This document shows positions 54,896 through 64,000 of a stretch of DNA of 64,000 nt, piece by piece (positions within the stretch are counted from its first letter, which is position 1; each line of letters opens with the position of its first letter). Position numbers and translations under genes: made by a program. This DNA comes from Methylophilaceae bacterium 11. GTDB taxonomy: Bacteria; Pseudomonadota; Gammaproteobacteria; Burkholderiales; Methylophilaceae. The notes below the pieces were generated by a model. The model had not been told where the DNA came from. It did not search any database and was given only the letters and a program-made list of their open reading frames with translations. The DNA is taken from positions 2,480,001 to 2,544,000 of the forward strand of contig JCKJ01000001.1 in the NCBI GenBank assembly GCA_000525025.1. Direction: 5' to 3'.

Positions 54896-57073
54896 ATGAA
54901 TGCGCCATTGAATATTTCCAGACGTACCTTTATCAAAGCCACCGCATTGGTAGCAGGTGGCCTTGTCATTGCCTTTGCGATTCCACAAGCCAAGCGCTTT
55001 TTATTACCGGGTGAAACAAAAGCACCTGCCGATGCCGGTGGTAGTAAGTTACCTGCGCCGAATGCTTTTCTACGCATAGGCACAGATAACACCATTACCG
55101 TCCTACTTGCCCACAGTGAGATGGGACAAAGCATCTGGACGACGTTACCGATGCTGATTGCCGAAGAACTGGATGCCGATTGGAGCAAGATACAAGTCGA
55201 ACATGCAGGCGCTGCGCCGCAGTATGTGCATACTGCTTATGGCATTCAAATCACTGGTGGGTCATCCACCACTTGGTCAGAGTTTGACCGCTACCGCCAA
55301 GCTGGCGCTTTGACACGCGCGCTCCTCATCAACGCAGCTGCGCAGGAATTAGGCGTGGCCAAAGAAACATTGCGTACCGAAAATGGCTTTGTAGTGAGCG
55401 CGGACAAAAAAATCAGTTATGGTGAGCTAGCAGAAGCCGCGGCCAAACTAGAAACCCCTACCACCGTTGTGTTGAAAGACCCTAAAGACTGGAAGATTAT
55501 AGGTAAAGCGACGAAGCGATTAGATAGCGCCGCAAAAATCAACGGCACGGCAAAATTTGGTCAAGATGTACAATTCGAAGGCCTCAAAACGGCCATGGTG
55601 GCACGCGCTCCCGTGTTTGGCGGCAAAGTAAAATCTTTTGATGCTAGCGCAAGTAAGCAGATCAAAGGCGTACAGAATGTAGTACAAGTGCCGACTGGTG
55701 TAGCCGTGATTGCTGACAATTACTGGTCTGCGAAACAAGGCCGCGATGCGTTGAAGATTGATTGGGATTTGGGCCCGAATGCAGGGCTAGACTCCAAAAA
55801 AATGGTAGAGGATTACCGAGCACTTGCAGCGACTACAGGCACCGTGGCTGCCAAAACCGGCGACAGTCAAGCCGCACTCAAACAAGCCAAAACCGTGGTG
55901 AAAGCAGAATATATTGCGCCCTATTTGGCACACTCGCCCATGGAGCCACTGAATTGCACTGTGAAGATAGACAAAGATGCTTGCGAGATTTGGACAGGCA
56001 CCCAGATGCAAACGACGGACCAAGCCGCTGCCGCTAAAATACTGGGGTTGAAACCCGAGCAAGTGACCATTCACACTCTATTTTTAGGAGGTGGCTTTGG
56101 CCGCCGAGCAAACCCGGCTGCCGATTTTGTATCGGAAGCTGTACAAGTAGCCAAAGCTGCAGGTGTGCCAGTCAAAACCGTATGGAGCCGTGAGGATGAT
56201 GTGAAGGGTGGTTATTACCGCCCTATGTTTTTACACCAAGCCAATATTGCGCTGGATGACAAAGGACTGCCTATTGCCTGGGAACATACGGCCGTAGGAC
56301 AATCCATCATGCTGGGTACGCCATTTGAAACTGTCATGATCAAAGATGGCGTAGACGCTACTTCGGTCGAAGGCACTGCTGACTCGCCTTATCTCAAAGG
56401 CATTGCTAACCATCAGGTGCAATTGCATACTGTAAAAGCAGACATCCCCGTACTTTGGTGGCGCTCTGTTGGCCATAGCCACACAGCTTTTGTGATGGAA
56501 AGCCTGATTGACGAACTGGCAAATGCCGCCAAACGTGATCCACTGGAATACAGACGTGAATTACTGAAAGACCACCCGCGTCATTTGGCAGCATTGAACT
56601 TGGCAGCCGAAAAAGCCGACTGGGAGAAACCACTCCCTAAAGGCGTGTTCAGAGGCATTGCTGTGCACGAATCTTTTGGTAGCTTTGTGGCACAGGTGGC
56701 AGAAGTATCTGTAAACGCCGGCGAAGTGAAGGTACACCGTATGATCTCGGCCATTGATTGTGGTTTAGCAGTGAATCCGGAATCACTCACGGCACAAATG
56801 CAGTCATCCGTTTCATTTGGCTTGGGCGCTGCCCTGCAAAGTGAAATTACGTTTAAAGACGGGCAAGTCCAGCAATCTAATTTTCATGATTACCAAGTGT
56901 TGCGTATGAAAGACATGCCAAAAGTCGAGGTCTACATCGTCCCCAGCACTGAGAAAATGGGTGGCGTGGGTGAACCCGGATTACCTCCGGTCGCACCTGC
57001 GGTTACCAATGCTATTTTTGCCGCTACAGGCAAGCGTATTCGCACCCTACCGATTGGCACGCAACTCGCCTAA
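54896..57073 (+). CDS. Molybdopterin-binding subunit of a periplasmic aldehyde/isoquinoline oxidoreductase (IorB-like)
   Basis: A 725-residue subunit with a Tat-type signal at the N-terminus: [20 protein letters not shown] carries the twin Arg and hydrophobic stretch, implying export of the folded, cofactor-loaded complex. The xanthine dehydrogenase fold appears as two halves, with [40 protein letters not shown], and near the end [20 protein letters not shown], containing the catalytic Glu (G-E-P-G). Substrates in the family range from isoquinoline to aldehydes; in a methylotroph an aldehyde is plausible but unproven. Confidence 0.92.
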   Translation: MNAPLNISRRTFIKATALVAGGLVIAFAIPQAKRFLLPGETKAPADAGGSKLPAPNAFLRIGTDNTITVLLAHSEMGQSIWTTLPMLIAEELDADWSKIQVEHAGAAPQYVHTAYGIQITGGSSTTWSEFDRYRQAGALTRALLINAAAQELGVAKETLRTENGFVVSADKKISYGELAEAAAKLETPTTVVLKDPKDWKIIGKATKRLDSAAKINGTAKFGQDVQFEGLKTAMVARAPVFGGKVKSFDASASKQIKGVQNVVQVPTGVAVIADNYWSAKQGRDALKIDWDLGPNAGLDSKKMVEDYRALAATTGTVAAKTGDSQAALKQAKTVVKAEYIAPYLAHSPMEPLNCTVKIDKDACEIWTGTQMQTTDQAAAAKILGLKPEQVTIHTLFLGGGFGRRANPAADFVSEAVQVAKAAGVPVKTVWSREDDVKGGYYRPMFLHQANIALDDKGLPIAWEHTAVGQSIMLGTPFETVMIKDGVDATSVEGTADSPYLKGIANHQVQLHTVKADIPVLWWRSVGHSHTAFVMESLIDELANAAKRDPLEYRRELLKDHPRHLAALNLAAEKADWEKPLPKGVFRGIAVHESFGSFVAQVAEVSVNAGEVKVHRMISAIDCGLAVNPESLTAQMQSSVSFGLGAALQSEITFKDGQVQQSNFHDYQVLRMKDMPKVEVYIVPSTEKMGGVGEPGLPPVAPAVTNAIFAATGKRIRTLPIGTQLA

Positions 57074-57074
57074 T

Positions 57075-58061
57075 ATGCTGAAATCAGCTGATTGGGAAGT
57101 GCTGCACCGTGCGCAGACATGGCTAGCGCAAGGTCACAGCGCGCATTTATTCACCGTGATACAAACCTGGGGCTCTGCACCACGTTTGCCCGGCGCCATT
57201 TTGGTGGTGCGCGATGATGGTCATCTGATTGGCTCTGTATCTGGCGGCTGTATAGAAGATGACTTGGCTGACAAAGCCAAACATGGGCAGCTACCCACCG
57301 CACCTACGGTGCTTGAATATGGTGTGAATCAAAATGAAGCACAACGCTTTGGCATTCCCTGCGGTGGTCGCCTCACTGTTTTTGCTGAACCGCTCAGCAG
57401 CGCTGAACAACTTACCCCATTACTGCACGGCATTGAGCAACGCACGCTCATTAAGCGTTCTGTTTGTCTGAGTAGCGGTCAGGTCAAAATCACAGCGGTA
57501 CTGCCAGAGGGGTTACCGCGCATAGAAGGCGATTGGTTTCATAGTTATTTTGGGCCACAGTGGCGTTTACTGATTATTGGTGCCAACCAATTGGGTAGCG
57601 TGCTGGCCAGCATGGCGCAAGTATTGGAGTTTGACGTGCTGATTTGCGACCCGCGCGAGGACATGCAAAGTGAATGGCATGTAGAAGGCGCCACTTGGGT
57701 GTATGGCATGCCGGATGATGTAGTGCTGGACATACAACCAGATGCCCGTACCGCGATTGTAGCCGTGACACACGACCCTAAGCTGGACGACATGGCGCTA
57801 CTAGAGGCATTAAAATCTGATGCGTTTTATGTCGGTGCGCTAGGCGCACACAAAAATCAGGAAAAACGCCGTGACCGTTTGCGCATGTTTGATTTGAGTG
57901 AGTACGAAATTGCCAAATTGAACGGCCCGGTCGGCTTGAATATTGGCAGCCGGACGCCTGCGGAGATTGCGGTTGCCATTCTTGCGGAGCTCATTCAGAT
58001 ACGTGCACAGCAACAGAAAAATGGCATTGCCATGCCTGAAGCACTGCGTTGTAGCGCCTGA
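57075..58061 (+). CDS. xdhC: XdhC/CoxI-family molybdenum-cofactor maturation protein
   Basis: A 328-residue protein that binds Mo-cofactor and inserts it, after sulfuration, into XdhB-type enzymes. The ATG at 57075 is one base after the IorB-like stop codon. The first domain has TVIQTWGSAPRLPGAILVVR and IGSVSGGCIEDDLADKA, the second a Rossmann-like fold with LLIIGANQLGSVLASMAQVL and FYVGALGAHKNQEKRRDRLR and GLNIGSRTPAEIAVAILAEL. Its place in the operon supports the assignment of the two enzyme genes. Confidence 0.93.
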   Translation: MLKSADWEVLHRAQTWLAQGHSAHLFTVIQTWGSAPRLPGAILVVRDDGHLIGSVSGGCIEDDLADKAKHGQLPTAPTVLEYGVNQNEAQRFGIPCGGRLTVFAEPLSSAEQLTPLLHGIEQRTLIKRSVCLSSGQVKITAVLPEGLPRIEGDWFHSYFGPQWRLLIIGANQLGSVLASMAQVLEFDVLICDPREDMQSEWHVEGATWVYGMPDDVVLDIQPDARTAIVAVTHDPKLDDMALLEALKSDAFYVGALGAHKNQEKRRDRLRMFDLSEYEIAKLNGPVGLNIGSRTPAEIAVAILAELIQIRAQQQKNGIAMPEALRCSA

Positions 58062-58067
58062 TTTTTT

Positions 58068-58649
58068 CTAGCGCTCGCTTTCTAAATCGGCTGGCGTATC
58101 AATATCTGACAGAACGCCAGCATCGTCACATGCAAGTAGATATACCTCATCTTGATGCTGCTGAATAATGGCACGTGCTCCCTGATCACCCTGTAAGTGC
58201 GTCAATGCATCCGCAAACTTTGCAGAAAATCCTACCGGGTGCCCACGCTGCCCATGATAAGTTGGTACCACAATAGCCGCGCCCTCTTGCATGGTAGTGA
58301 TCACTTGCTTAATGGATGTAGCGGCAATATATGGCATATCGGCTAAGGCGATGACAAACCCATCTTGCGCTGCCGTTAACTGGCTGGCATAACGCACGGC
58401 AAAAGATAAGCTATCCGCCATGACCTGTGCCTCTTGCGGACAGGCAATCACCACTAAACCAGCGGCTGATAGCAACGCTTTTAACGCATGATTATCCTCA
58501 CGCACCACCGCCACAGAAACCGGCACCGCACTCACCAAAGATTGCGCCGCCGCCAGTGCGATAGGCCGACCATCAGGCAGGCACTGCAACAGCTTATCTT
58601 GTGTGCCAAACCTGCGAGAAAACCCTGCTGCTAATAAAATCCCTACCAT
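58068..58649 (-). CDS. MocA/MobA-like NTP-transferase, molybdenum cofactor cytidylyltransferase type
   Basis: A 193-residue nucleotidyltransferase with the family start GILLAAGFSRRFGTQDKLLQ and the motifs FVIALADMPYIAATSIKQVI and VPTYHGQRGHPVGFSAKF. MocA converts Mo-molybdopterin to the cytosine dinucleotide form used by xanthine-oxidase-family enzymes. It converges with xdhC, six bases apart, so it is in the same locus but transcribed from its own promoter on the opposite strand. Specificity (CTP or GTP) cannot be set from this sequence. Confidence 0.86.
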   Translation of the reverse strand: MVGILLAAGFSRRFGTQDKLLQCLPDGRPIALAAAQSLVSAVPVSVAVVREDNHALKALLSAAGLVVIACPQEAQVMADSLSFAVRYASQLTAAQDGFVIALADMPYIAATSIKQVITTMQEGAAIVVPTYHGQRGHPVGFSAKFADALTHLQGDQGARAIIQQHQDEVYLLACDDAGVLSDIDTPADLESER

Positions 58650-58701
58650 CTCGCAAGCTTAGCACAGCGCCGGTGACAAACACTCATCATGCATTTGCAG
58701 A

Positions 58702-59202
58702 TTAACGATTGTATTCAATACTGACACCAACCCCAGCCGGGCGATGGCGAACATCGGACCAACGGCCTTGATGTGAGCCTTGATGATTGAATGGTTTTTG
58801 GGGGCGGTAGCCATGGCCCCGTACACGCGGCCAATAAACAAAAACAGGGCGACTGTTCTCCAAGGCTTGCGCTTCTAATTGGGCCAACCGCTCTCTTTCC
58901 ACTGCCAATGCTAAATTCTGCCTTTGTTCTTCCAACGCCATTTGACGCTCTTGCTCAAACATCTGCATTCTTTGTATATATTGTGCATTGGCAGCCGCAA
59001 TGCTTTTTTGCACACGTTGCTGGTCTTCTAGCGGCGCCTCCGGTACATGTGCTAACTGACCAATAGTGCGCGTTGTACACGGGCTATCCTGATAGACCTT
59101 ATTCTGACGCCCATCTGCTTGAGCTGTGCCTTGGCAAATATAAATAGCAGCCTGCGCCTGCATCGTCAGCATGCACCCGACCATCGCTAATGTATATTTC
59201 AT
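58702..59202 (-). CDS. DUF4124-like exported protein with coiled coil
   Basis: A 166-residue protein with a signal peptide (MVGCMLTMQAQA, cleavage near residue 19), then a short DUF4124-like domain (AAIYICQGTAQADGRQNKVYQ, with DSPCTTRTIGQ; two Cys residues may pair), a Gln/Glu-rich coiled coil at about 65-112 (QRMQMFEQERQMALEEQRQN), and a basic Arg/Pro/Gly-rich C-terminus. Function unknown; a second DUF4124 protein lies at 34835-35353. Confidence 0.75.
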   Translation of the reverse strand: MKYTLAMVGCMLTMQAQAAIYICQGTAQADGRQNKVYQDSPCTTRTIGQLAHVPEAPLEDQQRVQKSIAAANAQYIQRMQMFEQERQMALEEQRQNLALAVERERLAQLEAQALENSRPVFVYWPRVRGHGYRPQKPFNHQGSHQGRWSDVRHRPAGVGVSIEYNR

Positions 59203-59354
59203 GATCCGCCCCCCTTACCGATATGTTTCATCAACACCAAGTGGCTTGTAACATGTCGTTTTGATCTACATGCTAACTGCATAGTTCATCACCCTTGTGC
59301 AAATTGCAGTATTCATTTTATAGTACTCCAAATCGATAGTAAGGAGCATACGTG

Positions 59355-59873
59355 ATGACGAACACTACGACTTATGACCCAGCGCTGGATTTAATGTTCG
59401 AGCGTGTGATTGATGTGCCGCACCAGCTAGTTTGGGACGCATGGACCAAGCCGGAGCAGCTGATGCAGTGGTTTTGCCCGCTGCCGTGGAAAACCGTAGA
59501 CTGCACTATTGATCTGCGGCCAGGTGGTGCGTTTTTTACCGTCATGCGTTCGCCAGAAGGGCAGGAATTTCCAAGCACAGGCTGTTATTTGGAAGTCGTA
59601 CCCAATCAAAAACTGGTCTGGACCAATGCACTAGCTCCAGGTTTTCGTCCTGTTGAACGCCCACAGGCCAATCCCGATCACGAATGTGCAGAACTATTAT
59701 TTACCGGCATCATTTTGCTGGAGCCGCATGCCAATGGTACACGCTATACCGCCTTTGCCATGCACACAGACGAAGACAGCCGTGCCAGACATGCCCAAAT
59801 GGGATTTGAAGAAGGCTGGGGAGCAGCACTTGACCAAATGATAGCCATGATTAAAGCCAAACAAAAGACCTAG
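59355..59873 (+). CDS. SRPBCC (AHSA1/START-type) family protein
   Basis: A 172-residue protein of the Aha1-like helix-grip fold: [60 protein letters not shown] and a long C-terminal helix [19 protein letters not shown]. These domains bind hydrophobic ligands in a deep pocket; no biochemical role can be given. AAGGAG precedes GTG 59352 and ATG 59355, and the ATG is chosen. It is convergent with the MFS exporter gene. Confidence 0.87.
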   Translation: MTNTTTYDPALDLMFERVIDVPHQLVWDAWTKPEQLMQWFCPLPWKTVDCTIDLRPGGAFFTVMRSPEGQEFPSTGCYLEVVPNQKLVWTNALAPGFRPVERPQANPDHECAELLFTGIILLEPHANGTRYTAFAMHTDEDSRARHAQMGFEEGWGAALDQMIAMIKAKQKT

Positions 59874-59897
59874 CGCTTACACGAGCGATTAAAGAAG

Positions 59898-61325
59898 TTA
59901 GTGAACGCTCACATCTGCTAGTGTTTTTGGCGTACGTAAAAACACGGCGCTTAGTAAGGCCGCCAATGCAGCAAATGATGCGCCCAGCACAAAAGCCAAT
60001 TGATAGCCGGCATTGAGTGCAAGTTTGGGGATTTCGCCCGCTTCTAACAGTTGCCCTGTACGCATGGCGGCTAGACTGGCCAACACAGCCAAGCCCAAGG
60101 CGCCACCCATCATGAACGATGTATTGACGATGCCAGATGCCAAACCGGAATCTGCCGGATCCACATCACTCATGGCCACCAGCAACATCGGGTTAAACGC
60201 AACACCGGCACCCAAGCCCAGCAACACCATGCCGGGCAACACATCCCACATAAAATCTCCCGCCAAAGGTGCCCGTGCAAATAACAATAAACCTACTGCA
60301 GCTACCAACAAGCCACCAACTAATGGCGGTTTGATGCCAAAGCGTGTCACCAGTTTGGCAGAGATGCCTAGCGAAAAGGCCGCCATGATTAAATTAGAAG
60401 GTAAAAATGCCAAGCCAACTTGCAAAGCACTATATTCCAACACCAATTGCAGATATAAGGCTGAGATAAAGAACCAGGCAAACATCGCCGCCGCCCAAAG
60501 CACTGCGGCAATATTGGCAATCAGCAAGTTACGTAAGCGAAACAGACCTAAAGGCATCAGTGGTAGCGTCACGCGCGTTTCTATGACGATAAATACGGCA
60601 AACAGCAACACTGCCAACGCAAGCAAGCTTAGCGTCTGTGTTGACAACCAGCCCGCCGCATTACCATTGATGATGGCATACACCGCCAACATCAGCGACA
60701 ACGTAATGGTCACGGCACCCGCAATATCCAGACGCTCTCCAGCTGCATGGGTGTGGCTTTCCGGCAATAATTTCAGGCAACACACATACACGGCAATCCC
60801 TATGGGTAGGTTCACTAAAAATATCCAATGCCAGCTCAAGGTATCGGTCAGCACACCACCTAATAACACTCCAATACTGCCGCCGCCAGCACAGACAAAT
60901 CCATAGACACCCATTGCTTTGGCGCGGTCATCCGGCGCGGTAAATAAATTCATAATGAGCGATAACGCCACCGCAGACACCACCGCAGCCGCTAGGCCTT
61001 GAATGGCTCTGGCAATAATCAAAATCTCCTGACTGTTGGCCAAGCCGCAGCCCAATGAAGCGACTGTAAACAATGTCACACCCAGCAAGAATAGCTTGCG
61101 TGGGCCATAGAGATCACCTAACTTACCACCCAATAGTAAAAAGCCACCAAAGGTGAGCATGTAAGCATTCACTACCCACACCAGCGCGGTTTCTGTAAAG
61201 CCTAAATCTGCATGGATAGAGGGCAAAGCAACATTCACGATGGTGGTATCCAGCACAATCATCAACTCGCCAAAGCAAAGCAAGATCAGTGCTAACCAGC
61301 GCTTGCTGTGTTCAATATTATGCAT
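59898..61325 (-). CDS. DHA2-type (EmrB/QacA) MFS exporter
   Basis: A 475-residue permease with 14 predicted membrane helices. The DHA2 signature MIVLDTTIVNVALPSIHADL is in helix 1 and the loop GGKLGDLYGPRKLFLLGVTL after helix 2; motif C appears as GGGSIGVLLGGVLTDTLSWH. The family exports drugs and toxic hydrophobics by proton exchange. No EmrA-type membrane fusion protein or adjacent regulator is present, so it acts alone at the inner membrane. Confidence 0.92.
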   Translation of the reverse strand: MHNIEHSKRWLALILLCFGELMIVLDTTIVNVALPSIHADLGFTETALVWVVNAYMLTFGGFLLLGGKLGDLYGPRKLFLLGVTLFTVASLGCGLANSQEILIIARAIQGLAAAVVSAVALSLIMNLFTAPDDRAKAMGVYGFVCAGGGSIGVLLGGVLTDTLSWHWIFLVNLPIGIAVYVCCLKLLPESHTHAAGERLDIAGAVTITLSLMLAVYAIINGNAAGWLSTQTLSLLALAVLLFAVFIVIETRVTLPLMPLGLFRLRNLLIANIAAVLWAAAMFAWFFISALYLQLVLEYSALQVGLAFLPSNLIMAAFSLGISAKLVTRFGIKPPLVGGLLVAAVGLLLFARAPLAGDFMWDVLPGMVLLGLGAGVAFNPMLLVAMSDVDPADSGLASGIVNTSFMMGGALGLAVLASLAAMRTGQLLEAGEIPKLALNAGYQLAFVLGASFAALAALLSAVFLRTPKTLADVSVH

Positions 61326-61512
61326 AAAGCAAATTCCTCGTCTAAAGTCGATGCAATACTATATTTTCCCACACGATAAATACACGAAAATTTTCATCCG
61401 CATGTAAAATAAACATGTTTTAAGAATACTGCGCACATCTTTCCTACCTAAGTTAAACACCGCTTAGGAGAGGAGATGTGCGTGTGTTTAATTATAAAAA
61501 TCGGATTTAAAA

Positions 61513-62214
61513 ATGCAATTAAACGCACCTTTTGTTAAAGAAACACGATTTGGTGATTGGTTTTTAAAAACCAATATGTGGAAAGTCCGTGTGCTTGATC
61601 GCGCACTGAATGACTTGCTCAAGCTTCTAGGCAATCATCAGCGACGCTATACCAATATATTAGATGTAGGCTGTGGATTTGGATACTCCTTTGAAGCACT
61701 CTCCAAACGATTTCACCCTGGTTTAATTATCGGTCTGGACGCTGACCCGGCAATTATAGAACGCGCTGGAAAAGCCGCGAAACACTGCAGCAGCAACGTA
61801 CAATTACACGCAGCCAATGCAGCCAACACGCACTTAGAGAGCGCATCCTTTGACATGGTGTTTTGCCACCAAACGTTTCATCATATTGTGGAACAAGAAG
61901 CTGCCATGGCCGAATTCTTTCGTGTGTTAAAACCCGGTGGCGTGCTTTTATTTGCAGAGTCTACCAAGCGCTATATATACACGCCGCAAATCAGATATTT
62001 ATTCAGACATCCTATGCATGTGCAAAAAACAGCAGAGGAGTATATCGACATCATTCGTCACGCTGGATTTGATTTACCAGAGTCTAGAATTTCACTGCCG
62101 TTTTTATGGTGGAGCAGACCAGACTGCGGTATGTTTGAATTTTTTGGGTTCCCAGTCCCCAAAAAACGCGAAGAAACATTGGTCAATGCAGTTGCTTTCA
62201 AACCATTAAATTAA
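61513..62214 (+). CDS. Class I SAM-dependent methyltransferase
   Basis: A 233-residue protein of the Methyltransf_11/25 type. Motif I is ILDVGCGFGYSFEALSK (51-57 being DVGCGFG), followed by LIIGLDADPAIIERAGKAAK with the acidic end of strand 2, DMVFCHQTFHHI, and EFFRVLKPGGVLLFAEST as motif III. The C-terminal part suggests a small-molecule or lipid substrate. It lies on the plus strand facing a small exported protein; no biosynthetic neighbours indicate the pathway. Confidence 0.87.
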   Translation: MQLNAPFVKETRFGDWFLKTNMWKVRVLDRALNDLLKLLGNHQRRYTNILDVGCGFGYSFEALSKRFHPGLIIGLDADPAIIERAGKAAKHCSSNVQLHAANAANTHLESASFDMVFCHQTFHHIVEQEAAMAEFFRVLKPGGVLLFAESTKRYIYTPQIRYLFRHPMHVQKTAEEYIDIIRHAGFDLPESRISLPFLWWSRPDCGMFEFFGFPVPKKREETLVNAVAFKPLN

Positions 62215-62220
62215 CTGAGA

Positions 62221-62247
62221 CTTGGCACGGAATGCGCCCGTACCAAG
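62221..62247. terminator. Imperfect hairpin between convergent genes
   Basis: CTTGG (62221-62225) pairs with CCAAG (62243-62247) and ACGG with CCGT inside it, with one mismatch and a 7-base loop. It lies between two convergent stop codons and may help end both transcripts, but no T-run follows on either strand. Confidence 0.4.
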
Positions 62248-62258
62248 CCTTGCTAGCC

Positions 62259-62699
62259 TTATTTCAACTTGACCACTTTGGCTTTAAACGCAACGCCTGA
62301 CATTAAGGCGCCATTGCCGCACATATATTCCGTTGTGCTGCTGTGTTCAACGTCCTTATAGTTGCTGACAATGCCGACTACCGCATCGCCACCTTCTTTA
62401 GTCGCGCGTTCTTGTAGCTCTAAAATGGCACTTAAAAATGTCCACTGACAGGCTTCTTTATCAGACTTATTAAAGGCATTCGTCTTTTTATTGGTTTTCC
62501 ACTCACCTAACTCTTTGGCCACTTTGGGAGATGACTGCGTTGCAAAATATAGCTTGATATTAGGGTTAATCTTTTCTTTTGCGGCGGGTGTATTCAGCGC
62601 CTCTTCGATGGAGTATAAGTTGTGATCATCGCGAGCAATGGCTTGATGACTCAACACAGTGAATAATAAAGCAGTGGATGTAAGTATTATTTTTTTCAT
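62259..62699 (-). CDS. Small exported protein of unknown function
   Basis: A 146-residue protein with a signal peptide (TSTALLFTVLSHQAIA, cleavage near residue 22). Features are IEEALNTPAAKEKINPNIKL, KTNAFNKSDKEACQWTFLSA, GGDAVVGIVSNYKDVEHSST and a terminal GVAFKAKVVKLK; two Cys residues may pair. Close relatives are often mislabelled 'excinuclease ATPase subunit', but there is no ATP-binding motif and the protein is secreted, so that name should not be used. Real function unknown. Confidence 0.78.
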   Translation of the reverse strand: MKKIILTSTALLFTVLSHQAIARDDHNLYSIEEALNTPAAKEKINPNIKLYFATQSSPKVAKELGEWKTNKKTNAFNKSDKEACQWTFLSAILELQERATKEGGDAVVGIVSNYKDVEHSSTTEYMCGNGALMSGVAFKAKVVKLK

Positions 62700-62747
62700 T
62701 TTTATTAACTTCCTTTAGTTAAATAGCAAATAGTGACATAACAAAAT

Positions 62748-63968
62748 TTAAATTGAACAGCGGCTCAATATCAAACTGACATTGGTGCCGCCAAAACCAA
62801 AACTATTGGTCATCATGGTATCTACCGACTGATTCAGGGTGTGCGTAAGTATAGGCATGCCTGTAAGTACTGGATCCAACTGGGTAAGGTTGGTGCAACC
62901 CGCCAGAAAGCCACCATTCAGCATGAGTATTGAATAAATAGCCTCATGCACGCCGGAGGCTGCGATAGGATGTCCGGTTTGTCCTTTGGTGGACGAGATC
63001 GGCGGGATTTGATGGCCAAATACATCTGATATTGCGTTTATTTCACTGACATCGCCTATCGATGTAGAGGTTGCGTGTGCGTTAATGTAACCCACGGGTG
63101 TATCACGTAGAGCGCTGTGTTGTGACAATGCCGCTTTCATGGCACGGGCCGCACCCTCTGCAGAGGGCAATACCATATCTGCACCATCGGAACTCACACC
63201 AAACCCAGTAATTTCGGCATATATCTTTGCGCCACGTTTTATTGCATGCTCATAGGCCTCTAGCACCAAAATACCAGCGCCTCCGGCAATCACAAAGCCA
63301 TCCCTTGTCACATCATAAGGCCGTGACGCAGTACCATCAGGGTAACTGGTGGATAACGCGCCCATCGCATCAAACATGGCAGTGGTGGTCCAGCGCACCT
63401 CTTCGGCACCTCCCACAAACATCACATCTTGTTTACCAAACTGAATAAGCTCGGCACCATAGCCAATACAATGTGCAGAAGTTGCGCAAGCAGAACTCAT
63501 AGAACAACTGATGCCATGGATGCCAAAAGCCGTGGATAAACACGCAGAGGTTGTGCTGCCCATGATTCTGGGCACCGCATAGGGAATGACTTTTGACAGA
63601 CCTTTCTGACGCAACACATCCACAGCTTCCATGTGCTCGTAAGGCGACCCGACGCCAGAACCCACCACCAAGCCTGTACTAGGCGATGATATTGTGTTGG
63701 CATCCAGTTGACTATCCATCAACGCATCCTGCATTGCGTGGTAGGCATAAGTTGAGGCATCCGCCATAAAGCGTCTGGTTTTACGATCGATGGCCGGCTT
63801 ATGACTGATATCTGGAATGCCGGCCACTTGGGAACGCAGACCGAGATCTGCATACTCCTGCACAAACCGAATGCCAGAGCGCCCTTGTCGTAAAGCCTGC
63901 GTAACCGTCTCCATATCGTTTCCAATACAAGAAACAATACCCATGCCTGTGACTACTACACGGCGCAA
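62748..63968 (-). CDS. fabB: Beta-ketoacyl-ACP synthase I (FabB type)
   Basis: A 406-residue condensing enzyme of fatty acid synthesis, equal in length to E. coli FabB and closely similar to it: VVVTGMGIVSCIGNDMETVT, the nucleophile in SMSSACATSAHCIG (Cys161), the two His in YINAHATSTSIGDV and TKGQTGHPIAASGV, and NSFGFGGTNVSLIL at the end. FabB extends unsaturated intermediates and is usually paired with fabA. The start is TTG at 63968 after GAGGA; the gene upstream continues outside the window. Confidence 0.92.
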   Translation of the reverse strand: MRRVVVTGMGIVSCIGNDMETVTQALRQGRSGIRFVQEYADLGLRSQVAGIPDISHKPAIDRKTRRFMADASTYAYHAMQDALMDSQLDANTISSPSTGLVVGSGVGSPYEHMEAVDVLRQKGLSKVIPYAVPRIMGSTTSACLSTAFGIHGISCSMSSACATSAHCIGYGAELIQFGKQDVMFVGGAEEVRWTTTAMFDAMGALSTSYPDGTASRPYDVTRDGFVIAGGAGILVLEAYEHAIKRGAKIYAEITGFGVSSDGADMVLPSAEGAARAMKAALSQHSALRDTPVGYINAHATSTSIGDVSEINAISDVFGHQIPPISSTKGQTGHPIAASGVHEAIYSILMLNGGFLAGCTNLTQLDPVLTGMPILTHTLNQSVDTMMTNSFGFGGTNVSLILSRCSI

Positions 63969-64000
63969 TGTTGCGTCCTCTTAAAACAACACGACCATTA

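Noticed and set aside
60013-60906. 297-codon plus-strand open frame inside the DHA2 exporter
   Set aside because: It is the reverse shadow of a transmembrane protein; the composition (many Ala, Asn, Thr and Lys) follows from the opposite strand and there is no domain.
63981-64000. Possible last codons (MVVLF, stop) of a gene upstream of fabB
   Set aside because: Twenty bases are too few to support a call. A fabA-type dehydratase would be expected there, but the residues do not prove it.
1-64000. CRISPR arrays, insertion sequences, prophage genes or toxin-antitoxin pairs
   Set aside because: No regularly spaced repeats, transposases, phage structural genes or paired small genes were found; the gene content and codon use are uniform and chromosomal.

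Overview
The window reads as ordinary chromosomal DNA of a Gram-negative betaproteobacterium, most likely a methylotroph of the Methylophilaceae (Methylotenera/Methylophilus type). Supporting signs are the Tol-Pal system, a Gram-negative porin, type IV pilus genes pilMNOPQ, the rpsP-rimM-trmD-rplS and fmdB-DUF502-aspS gene orders, and two markers of PQQ/quinoprotein metabolism: a 23-residue pqqA peptide gene and a SoxYZ-like carrier of the kind found with quinoprotein dehydrogenases. Genus assignment is inference. I see no rRNA, tRNA, CRISPR array, insertion sequence or prophage. About 70 protein genes fill the window, and no gap without a gene exceeds 300 bases.

Layout. 1-4.7 kb: end of an EAL protein, xerD, ogt, the ribosomal/tRNA-modification operon (rpsP with a long Ala-rich tail) and a LuxR-type regulator. 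4.9-15.4 kb: one long minus-strand block, yebC-ruvC-ruvA-DUF4349 lipoprotein-ruvB-ybgC-tolQ-tolR-tolA-tolB-pal-cpoB-queE-queC, combining Holliday-junction resolution, envelope constriction and queuosine precursor synthesis; a palindromic element separates tolQ from tolR. 15.5-20.1 kb: small accessory genes (DMT exporter, MarR repressor with an operator, CBS protein, stand-alone pqqA, YjbQ, SoxYZ-like carrier, VOC protein). 20.2-30.9 kb: apt, aspS, DUF502, fmdB, a secreted FecR-domain protein with a tandem-repeat promoter region, ssb, a YajR-like MFS transporter, uvrA and an HDOD protein. 31-38 kb: mtgA, aroE, a rhodanese and a nitrogen-control block, in which glnA carries a sigma-54 promoter with two upstream NtrC-type sites and is followed by ntrB-ntrC. 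38-43 kb: a DUF6445-like putative oxygenase, a porin, dgt-like, aroB and aroK. 43-51.5 kb: pilMNOPQ divergent from mrcA plus a small unknown gene. 51.6-58.6 kb: a Kef-type antiporter, then a LysR regulator divergent from a periplasmic molybdenum-hydroxylase operon (IorA-like, IorB-like, XdhC), with a MocA-like enzyme facing it. 58.7-64 kb: a DUF4124 protein, an SRPBCC protein, a DHA2 MFS exporter, a methyltransferase, a small exported protein and fabB at the edge.

No complete novel multi-gene system is evident. The points most worth following are the solitary pqqA near a SoxYZ-like carrier, the 22-bp tandem repeats before the FecR-domain gene, the nested palindrome controlling the molybdenum-hydroxylase operon, the terminator abutting the aroK start codon, the tolQ-tolR palindromic element and the DUF6445-like oxygenase.
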